Assembly: GCA_016192885.1 (NCBI GenBank)
Contig: JACPTH010000439.1
Coordinates: 1 to 7,977, forward strand
Reading direction: 5' to 3'
DNA length: 7,977 nucleotides
Origin: a bacterium
GTDB lineage: Bacteria; Muiribacteriota; Ozemobacteria; Ozemobacterales; Ozemobacteraceae
Shown here piece after piece: positions 1 to 6,711 of this stretch; the first letter of the stretch is position 1, and each line of letters begins with the position of its first letter. Below the pieces are notes generated by a model. That model ran no database searches. It was not told where the DNA came from and saw nothing but the letters and a program-made list of their open reading frames with translations. The position numbers were made by a program, and so were the translations under genes.

Positions 1-1
1 A

Positions 2-256
2 AGGGAAACCCCGGGGTTGAAAAAACACCTGGAACCTCCTGAAAACTTTGACCAATTTGATCTTTCCGGATTTCCCGCCAAACCTACAAATTTTGTCGAG
101 CAACGGTTGTTTGACGAAATCGCATTTGCAAACTCTCCAAGGCTAAAGGCCAAAGCCCATGAAAAGTTGGCTAATTACTACAACCAAAAAGGCGACAAGG
201 AAAGAGCCCAAGCGGAACAATCAAAAGCCGACTACTGGGAAAAGCAGAGCGAGTAA
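2..256 (+). CDS. C-terminal part of a protein with a TPR-like tail (5' end probably outside window)
   Basis: The reading frame is open from the first bases of the window to the TAA at 254-256, so the start probably lies upstream. A TTG at 17 with AAGGG at bases 1-5 (11 nt spacing) is a possible but weak internal start that would give 79 aa. The visible protein begins with a proline-rich linker, followed by a charged helical region. The last ~45 residues have the A/L/Y/G spacing of a TPR helix pair (KAHEKLANYYNQKGDKERA, then a second helix rich in A, E and K). It has no transmembrane segment. It is the only plus-strand gene here and converges on the TPR gene that ends at 389. The TPR-like reading comes from pattern only. 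The function cannot be told from this fragment. A polar C-terminus (KQSE) and absence of hydrophobic stretches suggest a soluble protein. Confidence 0.6.
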   Translation, partial: RETPGLKKHLEPPENFDQFDLSGFPAKPTNFVEQRLFDEIAFANSPRLKAKAHEKLANYYNQKGDKERAQAEQSKADYWEKQSE

Positions 257-269
257 GTTTCAAAAAATG

Positions 270-283
270 ACCCTGTACAGGGT
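270..283. repeat. 14-bp perfect palindrome in the convergent gap
   Basis: ACCCTGTACAGGGT is its own reverse complement and starts 13 bp after the stop of the plus-strand gene. There is no loop and no T-tract after it, so it is not a classic intrinsic terminator. It could be a protein-binding site, part of a terminator region or chance. Confidence 0.35.
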
Positions 284-348
284 TACCACATCAACTCAGC
301 ACCAAGTGCCAAGGGGCATCCTTTTGCAATTTGAATTTTGGATTTCTT

Positions 349-381
349 GGTAATCACGCTGACAGCCGATAGCTGATTACC
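349..381. terminator. Hairpin between convergent genes, possible bidirectional terminator
   Basis: GGTAATCA (349-356) pairs perfectly with TGATTACC (374-381). After a single bulged C (357), GCT (358-360) pairs with AGC (371-373), leaving a 10-nt loop. That gives an 11-bp stem with one bulge. It lies 7 bp beyond the stop of the minus-strand TPR gene and 92 bp beyond the stop of the plus-strand gene, where a shared terminator is expected. No good T-run follows the stem on either strand, so the terminator role is inferred from position and stem strength. Confidence 0.45.
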
Positions 382-388
382 TGACTCC

Positions 389-2503
389 TTACTTCTTTAG
401 GCTTTTTTGGGCCTCATCAAAAAGAGGGCCAGAGCGCCTTATTTTCTGCAATTCTCGCCACATTTTTGCCGATTTTTGAAGCTTCCCCAAGCTTTCATAC
501 CCTCTTGCGGCTTCCGCATAGGCTTCGGCAAGAAGGGGGGATTTGGGGAAAAGTACAACTATTTTTAAAACCTCCAAAATGCCGTCCTCGGTTTTTCCCA
601 AAGCAATCATCGCTCGCCCAAGCCATAAGTAGCATTCCGGTATTACGTTGTCGGTAGCCGAACCCGCTTTAATGATTTTTTTAAAAACGGCTTGCGCGCC
701 TTCAAAATCTTTCATTTTATACAAACAAATTCCTACCGCCCTGTCGGCCCTTGAAGCAAGAGGGTTTTTGGGGTCTTCCGAAAGAATCGCTTTAAAATGC
801 TGAATGGCTAGCGGGTAATTTCCCATTTCACGGGCAATTTCTCCGATTTGAAATCGAGCTTCCTGGCGAAAATAACCCGTAGATTCGCGAAGTTCGGAAA
901 ACGCAGCCAAGGCTCTTCCTTTATCTTTTCGCTCCAGTTCGCATAAACCAATCTTGAAACGCGCGTCCTCTCGAAGAGTTCCTTTGGAAAATCGATTAAG
1001 ATACTCTTCGAATCTTTCAACGGCATCGGAAAACCTACCAGCTTTCATTAAAACTTCGCCCGCGCGAAAAATTGCTTGGCCTGAAAGCTCTTCATTGGTT
1101 GTTCCAATTGCTGAAAAAGCGTCCAACGCCTTGTTGTGATTTCCCGACAAATATTCGATTTCTCCCAATTGAAATAAAGCGTCAAGACGCGCGGAACCTT
1201 TTGGGTATTCCTTTATTAACCTCTCGAAAGAATTTTTTGCATTTTCCATGTTCCCAAGGTTGAAGTAACACTCCCCTACCCTATATAGGGCTTTTTCTTT
1301 AGTTTGCGGGGCGGTGCTAACGCGCAACAAGGGTTCCAGCTCTTTTATCGCATCAAAAAATTTTCCCATTGTTATGTATAGAAGGGAAAACTGATATCTG
1401 GCGTCGTCACATCGGGAATTTTTCGGGTGATTTTTAATAAATGCTTTAAAAACATCGATTGCCGCCGGAAACTCCCCTAATCTTGAAAGAGCCAAACCTC
1501 TCAAATACTCCATTTCAATGGCTTCATCTCCGGATAAAACGCGGGCCCCCTTTTCCATCCAAACGATTGCGTCGCGAAATCGATGAAGATTCATTAATAG
1601 TTCAACAAGGTTCTTAACTGATTCCTTTCTTGTGGTTGAAGAAGGGTTATCGGCCGATTTAATCAACAACGGGACCGCATCCGAAGGTTTTCCGGATTTA
1701 ATTAGGCACCAAGCAAGGGAATAATTTGCTTTGTCTGAAATATCGGGCGTAGAAGAAGCTTTAGAGATTTCCTGAAACCTTGAAATAGCTTCGGAAAATT
1801 TCTTATTTCTAAAAAGGGATTCCGCGAGGTAAAGCAAAACATTGGGTTTTTGAGCGGGTTGGGCAAACTCGAGACTTTTTACAAACTGTGTCGCAGCAGC
1901 ATCGTAGAGTGCTTCCTGGAAACGTTGAACTCCAACCTGCATATATGCGTCAAATTTTTGTTCGGAACTCAAGCCTGGATTGGAAAGAAGCTCTTCAAAA
2001 ACCTCCGCGACTTCTTTTGGGTCCATTCCGAATTTTGTCATGATATAACCCATTTTTAAAAGCGCTTCAATTCGAAGTTTTGGATCCCTGGGGCTAACTC
2101 GGGCAAAAGCCTCAACCGCTGATTTTGGGTTGTTATCTTTGGAATAAGCCCATCCTAGCCCGTAAGCAGCTCTATCCCTGAAAACGCTTTCAGGGTACTC
2201 TTTGTAAAAATTCTCAAAAGCGGATATAGCTTCCCGAAATTTCCCCAGGCGATAGAAACATTCGGCCTTCCAAAAGATGGCGGAATCGCGATTCTCAAAA
2301 GGATTAGGATCGTCAATTATTCGGGAAAGAACGTTTAAAGCTTCATCGAAAAGTCTGCGATTGATTAAACCCATCGCGTACTTATACTGTTGAATTGTTT
2401 CCGGAGACCCCTGATAAATCGGGCCAGCCATTAACGGGGAAAGAAAAAATTCTAGAAAGAATAAAAGAAGAATAAAAGAAAAGGGTTTTCTCATTTTTTC
2501 CAA
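389..2503 (-). CDS. Exported TPR-repeat protein (all-TPR, periplasmic or outer-envelope scaffold)
   Basis: This protein of about 704 aa has an N-terminal type I signal peptide: basic n-region (EKMRK), hydrophobic core at about residues 7-24, and a likely cut after SPLMA at about residue 26. No lipobox cysteine is seen. The rest is helical repeats of ~34-37 residues to the C-terminus, roughly 16-18 by eye. They have TPR signatures (A..LG..Y...G....A...F......P), for example AIFWKAECFYRLGKFREAI and ALYRVGECYFNLGNMENA. The spacing and YP/HP turns resemble BamD/YbgF-type envelope TPR proteins. There is no enzymatic domain, so a scaffold or partner-binding role outside the inner membrane is likely. 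The TTG at 2503 is chosen because AAGGA (2512-2516) stands 8 nt upstream; an ATG at 2494 gives the same protein less three residues but has poor SD spacing. It is the last gene of the four-gene block, 45 bp after the cNMP-fold gene. Confidence 0.9.
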   Translation of the reverse strand: MEKMRKPFSFILLLFFLEFFLSPLMAGPIYQGSPETIQQYKYAMGLINRRLFDEALNVLSRIIDDPNPFENRDSAIFWKAECFYRLGKFREAISAFENFYKEYPESVFRDRAAYGLGWAYSKDNNPKSAVEAFARVSPRDPKLRIEALLKMGYIMTKFGMDPKEVAEVFEELLSNPGLSSEQKFDAYMQVGVQRFQEALYDAAATQFVKSLEFAQPAQKPNVLLYLAESLFRNKKFSEAISRFQEISKASSTPDISDKANYSLAWCLIKSGKPSDAVPLLIKSADNPSSTTRKESVKNLVELLMNLHRFRDAIVWMEKGARVLSGDEAIEMEYLRGLALSRLGEFPAAIDVFKAFIKNHPKNSRCDDARYQFSLLYITMGKFFDAIKELEPLLRVSTAPQTKEKALYRVGECYFNLGNMENAKNSFERLIKEYPKGSARLDALFQLGEIEYLSGNHNKALDAFSAIGTTNEELSGQAIFRAGEVLMKAGRFSDAVERFEEYLNRFSKGTLREDARFKIGLCELERKDKGRALAAFSELRESTGYFRQEARFQIGEIAREMGNYPLAIQHFKAILSEDPKNPLASRADRAVGICLYKMKDFEGAQAVFKKIIKAGSATDNVIPECYLWLGRAMIALGKTEDGILEVLKIVVLFPKSPLLAEAYAEAARGYESLGKLQKSAKMWRELQKIRRSGPLFDEAQKSLKK

Positions 2504-2544
2504 TTCTAAATTCCTTGCATTATAGCCAATCTTAACTTCAGGGT

Positions 2545-2559
2545 GGAATTAAAAATTCC
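2545..2559. repeat. Small inverted repeat over the stop codon of the cNMP-fold gene
   Basis: GGAATT (2545-2550) and AATTCC (2554-2559) are perfect 6-bp arms around a 3-nt loop. They overlap the TAA at 2549-2551 between two co-directional genes. It may be a weak RNA hairpin at the gene junction. The stem is AT-rich and no U-tract follows, so full termination is unlikely. Confidence 0.25.
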
Positions 2560-3199
2560 CGTACTTATTTGGAAGAACAATGGATTTTACTTGAAAAAAG
2601 GGAATAATAATAATTTGGCCTTTTACGTCGATTTTTATCAATGGAAAAGTTTGGGTTCTATCGGAATATTTTATTGTACAAAGATAATCGGTCCCGGAGG
2701 AGGTGGAAATTTTGACCTGTTGAGCGGAAGCGATTAGCTCATTGATTGTATAGTCGGTTGATTTAACGTCCAACCCATCGCTAATGGCCCTAAACTTCCG
2801 GGTCAGCTCCTTCATGATTTCAACCAAGAAATCGACGCAAAACAAAGGGTTTTCTTTTTTTAAAAGCTCGAAGCTCTCAAATTCGAGGACTCCAAGCTTG
2901 CATTCCCCTATGCTGCTTGCGCTTGCCGATCTTGCCATCTTATCGATAAAGGAAACCTCTCCAAAAATGTCATTGGGGTCAAGAACAGATAAAAAGGACA
3001 CGTTTCCAGGGAGATTTCGGAAAATTTTTACGCGCCCTGAGAAAATCAAAAAAATGGAAGTGCTCGAAGTTTTCTCATCGACAATTACTTCCCCCTCTTT
3101 AAAAGTAGCTTCCTTTAAAAGGGAACAAATTCTGCTTAAACTTTCGTCGCCGAAGTTTTTAAAAATCAAAAAATCTCTAAGTCTTTCCTTTGAAGCCAT
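2549..3199 (-). CDS. Cyclic-nucleotide-binding-fold protein with C-terminal small beta domain
   Basis: This is a soluble 216-aa protein. Residues ~10-135 match the CRP/PKA-type cNMP-binding fold: an FLIFKNFGDESLSRI-type opening, the KEGEVIVDE strand, the IFLIFSGRVKIF strand pair, and a phosphate-binding-cassette-like stretch FGEVSFIDKMARSASAS. The Glu (E81) and Arg (R90) that contact the cyclic phosphate in true cNMP binders are both present, so ligand binding is possible. The C-terminus is not the winged helix of CRP/FNR regulators. After a helical linker (~120-160), residues ~160-212 alternate as short beta strands ending IIIIPFFQVKSIVLP, which recalls a small SH3/Sm-like barrel. This makes a DNA-binding transcription factor unlikely and a sensor or adaptor more likely. 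The start is the ATG at 3197-3199 with AAGGGG 8 nt upstream (3208-3213). The gene lies 40 bp after the MoxR gene and 45 bp before the TPR gene, so co-transcription is likely. Confidence 0.85.
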   Translation of the reverse strand: MASKERLRDFLIFKNFGDESLSRICSLLKEATFKEGEVIVDEKTSSTSIFLIFSGRVKIFRNLPGNVSFLSVLDPNDIFGEVSFIDKMARSASASSIGECKLGVLEFESFELLKKENPLFCVDFLVEIMKELTRKFRAISDGLDVKSTDYTINELIASAQQVKISTSSGTDYLCTIKYSDRTQTFPLIKIDVKGQIIIIPFFQVKSIVLPNKYGNF

Positions 3200-3239
3200 T
3201 TTTCCTTCCCCTTACTCGGGTTTTTACCTTCAAATTACC

Positions 3240-4322
3240 TTACCCAATTTTTGCTCCCATCGCAAGTGCCGACTCCGTTTGGGAAATTAACTTGTCAATT
3301 ATTTCATCGGGAGAAACCCCCTCCGCTTCCCCTTCGAAATTTAAGATTAGCCGGTGGCGAATTGCAGGTTTTGTCACGGCTTTTATCTCATCAAAAGTGA
3401 CATGGTTTCTACCTTTTAGATATGCGAGGGATTTTGCGCCCAATGCAATGGATTGAAGCCCTCGCGGAGAACAGCCAAAAGCAACGTATCTTTTAACGGG
3501 CTGAGGAGATTGAGGCGATTTTGGGTGGGTTGAAACAATAAGATTCGCTATCGCTTCTCGTAAATGTTTTGCAATTGGAACATCCCTAACGGTTTTTTGA
3601 ATTTTTACAATTTCTTCATCAGAAACCAAAACTGAAAGATTTGAAACCTCGTTTCCCGTTGTGCGTTCCAAAATAGATTCCAGCATCTCCTTGGAGGGTA
3701 TTTCAAGAAGAATTTTGAACATAAAGCGATCTAACTGCGCCTCGGGAAGAGGGTAGGTTCCCTCCATTTCTATGGGGTTTTGCGTCCCCATGACAAAAAA
3801 TGGCCTAGCCAAAGCATAGGTGTTTCCAGCGGAAGTAACACTACCCTCAGCCATGGCTTCGAGCAAAGCGGATTGAGTTTTTGCGGTCGCCCGATTGATT
3901 TCGTCCGCAAGAACAATGTTTGAAAATAAGGGGCCTGGTTGGAAAACGAAAGCTTTTCGTCCGGATTCTTCTTCTTGAATAAGATTGGTCCCAATGATAT
4001 CGGCTGGCATTAAATCGGGCGTAAATTGGATGCGCCTAAAACAAAGCCCTAAAATGGAAGCAAGAGAGCGAACCAAAAGCGTCTTACCCAAACCAGGAAC
4101 TCCTTCAAGTAAAATATGCCCCCCGCTAAAAAGAGAAATCAAAACTTGCTCAATTACCGAATCGTTCCCCACAATTACTTTCCCAATTTCTCGCTTTAAA
4201 TGATCTAGGGAAATACGAGGGAAAGATTCGCTTTGTTGCTTGCCATGCCTTTCCAATGATTGGACTTCGGATAATGTTTCTGATCCCGGCGTTCCAAACG
4301 AATCATCGCTCAACTTACTCAT
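3240..4322 (-). CDS. MoxR-family AAA+ ATPase
   Basis: This 360-aa cytosolic ATPase shows the MoxR signature along its length: the lead-in LKREIGKVIVGNDSVIEQ (~42-59), Walker A GVPGLGKT (74-81), the family stretch FRRIQFTPDLMPADIIGT (~95-112), Walker B IVLADE (136-141) followed by INRA, sensor 1 GTQNP (179-183), the PEAQLDRF box with a probable arginine finger (R199), and sensor 2 GCSPRG (283-288). All catalytic residues look intact. Family members are chaperone-like ATPases that help assemble or activate partner proteins, usually VWA-domain ones. An unusual ~40-residue polar N-terminus precedes the conserved core. The ATG at 4322 is chosen because it is the first start after the in-frame TAA of the upstream gene. 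The nearest SD-like run (GGGGAG) is ~18 nt away inside that gene, so coupled translation is likely. No DUF58 or VWA gene is adjacent; the upstream neighbour is the rhomboid gene. Confidence 0.95.
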   Translation of the reverse strand: MSKLSDDSFGTPGSETLSEVQSLERHGKQQSESFPRISLDHLKREIGKVIVGNDSVIEQVLISLFSGGHILLEGVPGLGKTLLVRSLASILGLCFRRIQFTPDLMPADIIGTNLIQEEESGRKAFVFQPGPLFSNIVLADEINRATAKTQSALLEAMAEGSVTSAGNTYALARPFFVMGTQNPIEMEGTYPLPEAQLDRFMFKILLEIPSKEMLESILERTTGNEVSNLSVLVSDEEIVKIQKTVRDVPIAKHLREAIANLIVSTHPKSPQSPQPVKRYVAFGCSPRGLQSIALGAKSLAYLKGRNHVTFDEIKAVTKPAIRHRLILNFEGEAEGVSPDEIIDKLISQTESALAMGAKIG

Positions 4323-4328
4323 AAGTAT

Positions 4329-6530
4329 TTATCGGAAATTCTCCCCTCGCTTCAAATTGTTTTCTGAAATTCGAATGGAACTTAATATTAGTCCAAGAGT
4401 TTCGTCATACCTAACATCATGATTGGTCGGAAGAAGGCATTGAACAAGCAAAAATTTCTTGTCGTAAAACATGAAATAATCTCTTTCAATAAGCGGGGTT
4501 TCTCCGCTCTGAAGACGCCATTGCATATAGAAAAAGTTGCGCTTTCCAAGAATCATCCTTTGAGGGGAAAGAGTCGATCGCAATTTGAGGTTTTCAACAT
4601 TCGCGATGTAATTCGTTCGCGTCTCAAAATGGTTTTTCAAAATGGTTTGGGAAGGTTCATCCGCTCCAAACAAAGAAAATTCAACTCGCTCGTGGAATGG
4701 ACCTGTCAGCAAAAACGATTCTTGACCATCGGGTCGCTTTTCAACCGTAGATTCCCAATCAGGGGGAACATCCATATGAAGGGGCCAGTCCGGAAAAATT
4801 GGATGATTAAAATTGTTAAGGGGTTTTGGATAAAATTCGTGATTCAATGCGTGAACTGAAAATCGATACCCCGCTAAAGTAACTATTCCCGATACCAAAA
4901 GGAACATCAAAAGGGAAAAACCTTTATCCCATTTCGGAACTCGAAGGGAAAAAAGTGCAATTACCCCCGAGATGAGGCCGCCAATTACACCCCCTAAGTG
5001 AGCGCTGTTGTCAATCCCGGTTTCAACAAAGCCAATAAGAATATTCATTAAAAGGATGAAAACGAGGGTCGGAAATTGACTTCTACCAGGAAATGGAGAA
5101 AACCCCGGAGGTTTCCCAAACTCAAACACTATTGAAGCCGCCAGTAAACCCAGTACCGCGCCTGAAACCCCCACTGAAAGGCTTGCGCCAGCCCAAACAG
5201 TCGCCCATCCCCCGGAAAACCCCGAAAAGAAAAAAATAACCAAAAACCACCGCCAACCCGCAACGGTTTCAACCGACGGACCTAGATATTTCAAAGCCAA
5301 CACATTCATCAAAAGATGGACCCAGCCCATATGAACGAAAAGTCCGGTCACAAGCCGGTACCACTCGCCATTTTTCACCAAAAAACCACTATTCGCCCCA
5401 AAGGAAATCAAATCAATCATGTCATTTGAGTTTCCAAAAGCTATTTGAATCAAGAAGCTTCCGATTAACAAAACAGCCAGTAAATTCGTCGTGGGGTGAT
5501 TCGTATTCGGGGAGGCGGCAAGACTTTTATCCTCAATTAGTTTCAAAAAGGTTTCGTGATGATCGGCTTTTAATTTTTTCAATCTTGGGATGGTTTCATT
5601 AATCAAAATCGATTGATTCATTAAGAGATTATCCAGACGTTGCTGCATATAAAACAACCAGTGTTCAGGAACCTCCCGTTCCTTAGCAAGTAGTTGTTCA
5701 ATTTGAATTTTTCCCTCGCTGATCATTCCTGAGTTTATCTTGGCAATTCCGGACCAAAAATCCCTTAAAACACTTGGAAGACTTTCAAGGTAACTTGAAC
5801 CTAGCTTTAAAAGTTCTCGATAATCCTCCTCCCAGCCCATGAAAGAAAAAAAAATGAGCCGGCTAACTAGCAGATTATTTACCTGATCTGAATTGGCGCA
5901 AAACTCCAGGTTCTCTAGGGCAATTTGAGAGACTACCGCATTCTCGTAGCTCCCGGTTTCTAAATATCCCCGTACAAGATACAGCAACTCTTCAAACGTG
6001 TAACCGGAAACGGGTTTCCCCGGGACTTGGAGATCTTGAATCAACCTGTCAAACTCTCTCATATGAAAATGGATCATCACCAGGAACATTCTGGTAATGC
6101 CATCATAAGGTTCCCCCTTCCCCAATAATAGTTTTATCGCGATTTCAGTTTGGGCGGGGGAATGATTCATGTTTCCAACCAATTCAGAAATTCGCAACAG
6201 ATGGAGATTAAGCCCGCTCCAGGCCAGGGTTGATTTCCACCACGCATAGGTTTCTATCTCGGAAAAGCGTTGTTCAGCGATAAGAGTTTCAATGCGTCTC
6301 TGAAGAATCAGAGGAATGACAACTACGATTACAAGGCAAAGTAAGGAAATGAAAATGGCCATTGGACCGGAGTTACCCCATCCTACCATTGCAACCATCA
6401 AAAACAAAACAAAGAACAATTGAAGAATATAACCGATTGACGACCGGAACCCTTTTCGGCCAATTGAAAAAATCATGTAACCCACGTTGGCGATAAGGAG
6501 ATATAATACGAGCCTATAGGCTAGTTCCAT
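4329..6530 (-). CDS. Rhomboid-family intramembrane serine protease with cytosolic helical-repeat region and C-terminal extracytoplasmic domain
   Basis: This 733-aa protein has four parts. Residues 1-77 hold three predicted transmembrane helices (~3-22, 33-51, 56-77), ending in the basic QRRIE. Residues ~80-335 are a soluble TPR-like helical region, placed in the cytosol by the positive-inside rule. Residues ~345-530 are the rhomboid core: GEWYRLVTGLFVHMGWVHLLMN matches the GlpG loop/TM2 pattern HxxxxHxxxN (H400, H405, N409); the nucleophile motif is GVSG (S456); the partner histidine is in AHLGGVIGG (H511). The Ser-His dyad is therefore complete and an active protease is expected. A basic loop (~529-537) and a seventh core helix (~538-556) put residues ~560-733 outside the membrane. 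That tail (PPDWESTVEKRPDG, later ERDYFMFYDKKFLLVQC) recalls PsbP/DcrB-like domains; this is a weak, pattern-based suggestion. The ATG at 6530 follows an in-frame TGA 12 nt upstream and has a poor SD. It is the first gene of the block; substrates are unknown. Confidence 0.93.
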   Translation of the reverse strand: MELAYRLVLYLLIANVGYMIFSIGRKGFRSSIGYILQLFFVLFLMVAMVGWGNSGPMAIFISLLCLVIVVVIPLILQRRIETLIAEQRFSEIETYAWWKSTLAWSGLNLHLLRISELVGNMNHSPAQTEIAIKLLLGKGEPYDGITRMFLVMIHFHMREFDRLIQDLQVPGKPVSGYTFEELLYLVRGYLETGSYENAVVSQIALENLEFCANSDQVNNLLVSRLIFFSFMGWEEDYRELLKLGSSYLESLPSVLRDFWSGIAKINSGMISEGKIQIEQLLAKEREVPEHWLFYMQQRLDNLLMNQSILINETIPRLKKLKADHHETFLKLIEDKSLAASPNTNHPTTNLLAVLLIGSFLIQIAFGNSNDMIDLISFGANSGFLVKNGEWYRLVTGLFVHMGWVHLLMNVLALKYLGPSVETVAGWRWFLVIFFFSGFSGGWATVWAGASLSVGVSGAVLGLLAASIVFEFGKPPGFSPFPGRSQFPTLVFILLMNILIGFVETGIDNSAHLGGVIGGLISGVIALFSLRVPKWDKGFSLLMFLLVSGIVTLAGYRFSVHALNHEFYPKPLNNFNHPIFPDWPLHMDVPPDWESTVEKRPDGQESFLLTGPFHERVEFSLFGADEPSQTILKNHFETRTNYIANVENLKLRSTLSPQRMILGKRNFFYMQWRLQSGETPLIERDYFMFYDKKFLLVQCLLPTNHDVRYDETLGLILSSIRISENNLKRGENFR

Positions 6531-6630
6531 GGTTTCAGGGTATCAAATTCAAAATAAAAAGGCAAAAAAGCCGTTCAAGCAAAGGGCCATTTAATTCTTA
6601 GGAATTTATCATTTCGATAGAAGGGGAAAA

Positions 6631-6636
6631 ATTATA
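6631..6636 (-). promoter_or_regulatory. Candidate -10 box for the four-gene block
   Basis: A perfect TATAAT reads on the minus strand here, within the 181-bp gap before the rhomboid gene. Transcription would start near 6624, giving a leader of ~95 nt. No TTGACA-like -35 hexamer is seen at 16-19 bp and no extended TG, so the call is tentative. The leader contains GGC-T6-GCC followed by a T-rich run (6572 down to about 6545) and a 5-bp inverted repeat (AATTC at 6593-6597, GAATT at 6602-6606), both weak. Confidence 0.35.
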
Positions 6637-6652
6637 AGCTTTTAACCATCGT

Positions 6653-6711
6653 CGCCTATTACCGATGGGCTAATAGACCGGGCCCAGCGTTGACAGAGTA
6701 AACAATAGGCG
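6653..6711 (-). other. Nested inverted-repeat structure after the phosphatase gene (terminator or structured RNA candidate)
   Basis: The outer arms CGCCTATT (6653-6660) and AATAGGCG (6704-6711) are perfect 8-bp complements. Inside them CGATGGGC (6663-6670) pairs with GCCCAGCG (6682-6689) with one mismatch and an 11-nt loop. The internal loop is asymmetric (2 nt and 14 nt). The element abuts the TAG of the phosphatase gene (6712-6714) and lies upstream of the candidate -10 box of the next block, so it would form in the phosphatase transcript's 3' end. No immediate U-tract follows on the minus strand; a T-run comes only ~20 nt later. An alternative inner pairing, CTATTA (6656-6661) with TAATAG (6671-6676), competes with it. 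Confidence 0.4.

Noticed and set aside
306..325. Short hairpin GTGCC-aagg-GGCAT followed by CCTTTT as a terminator for the plus-strand gene
   Set aside because: The stem is only five pairs, one of them G-U, the T-run is four bases, and AAGG/CCTT pairing competes with it.
2519..2524. Perfect TATAAT on the minus strand before the TPR gene
   Set aside because: Transcription would begin about at the ribosome site, leaving almost no leader, and no -35 or TGn extension is present. More likely chance in an AT-rich gap, though an internal promoter is not excluded.
2784..3290. Open frame of 168 codons on the plus strand over the cNMP-fold gene
   Set aside because: Antisense shadow of the cNMP-fold gene; serine/lysine-rich with no recognisable fold.
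4419..4859. Open frame of 146 codons on the plus strand inside the rhomboid gene
   Set aside because: It lies fully antisense to a well-supported coding region, its protein is rich in K, R and F with no domain pattern, and no ribosome site stands before it.
6690..6695. Perfect TTGACA on the plus strand
   Set aside because: No -10-like hexamer lies 16-18 bp downstream, and there is no plus-strand gene to drive.
6531..6711. tRNA or other known RNA gene in the intergenic region
   Set aside because: No cloverleaf arms, T-loop motif or CCA-like end could be found on either strand. Only the nested inverted repeat is supported.
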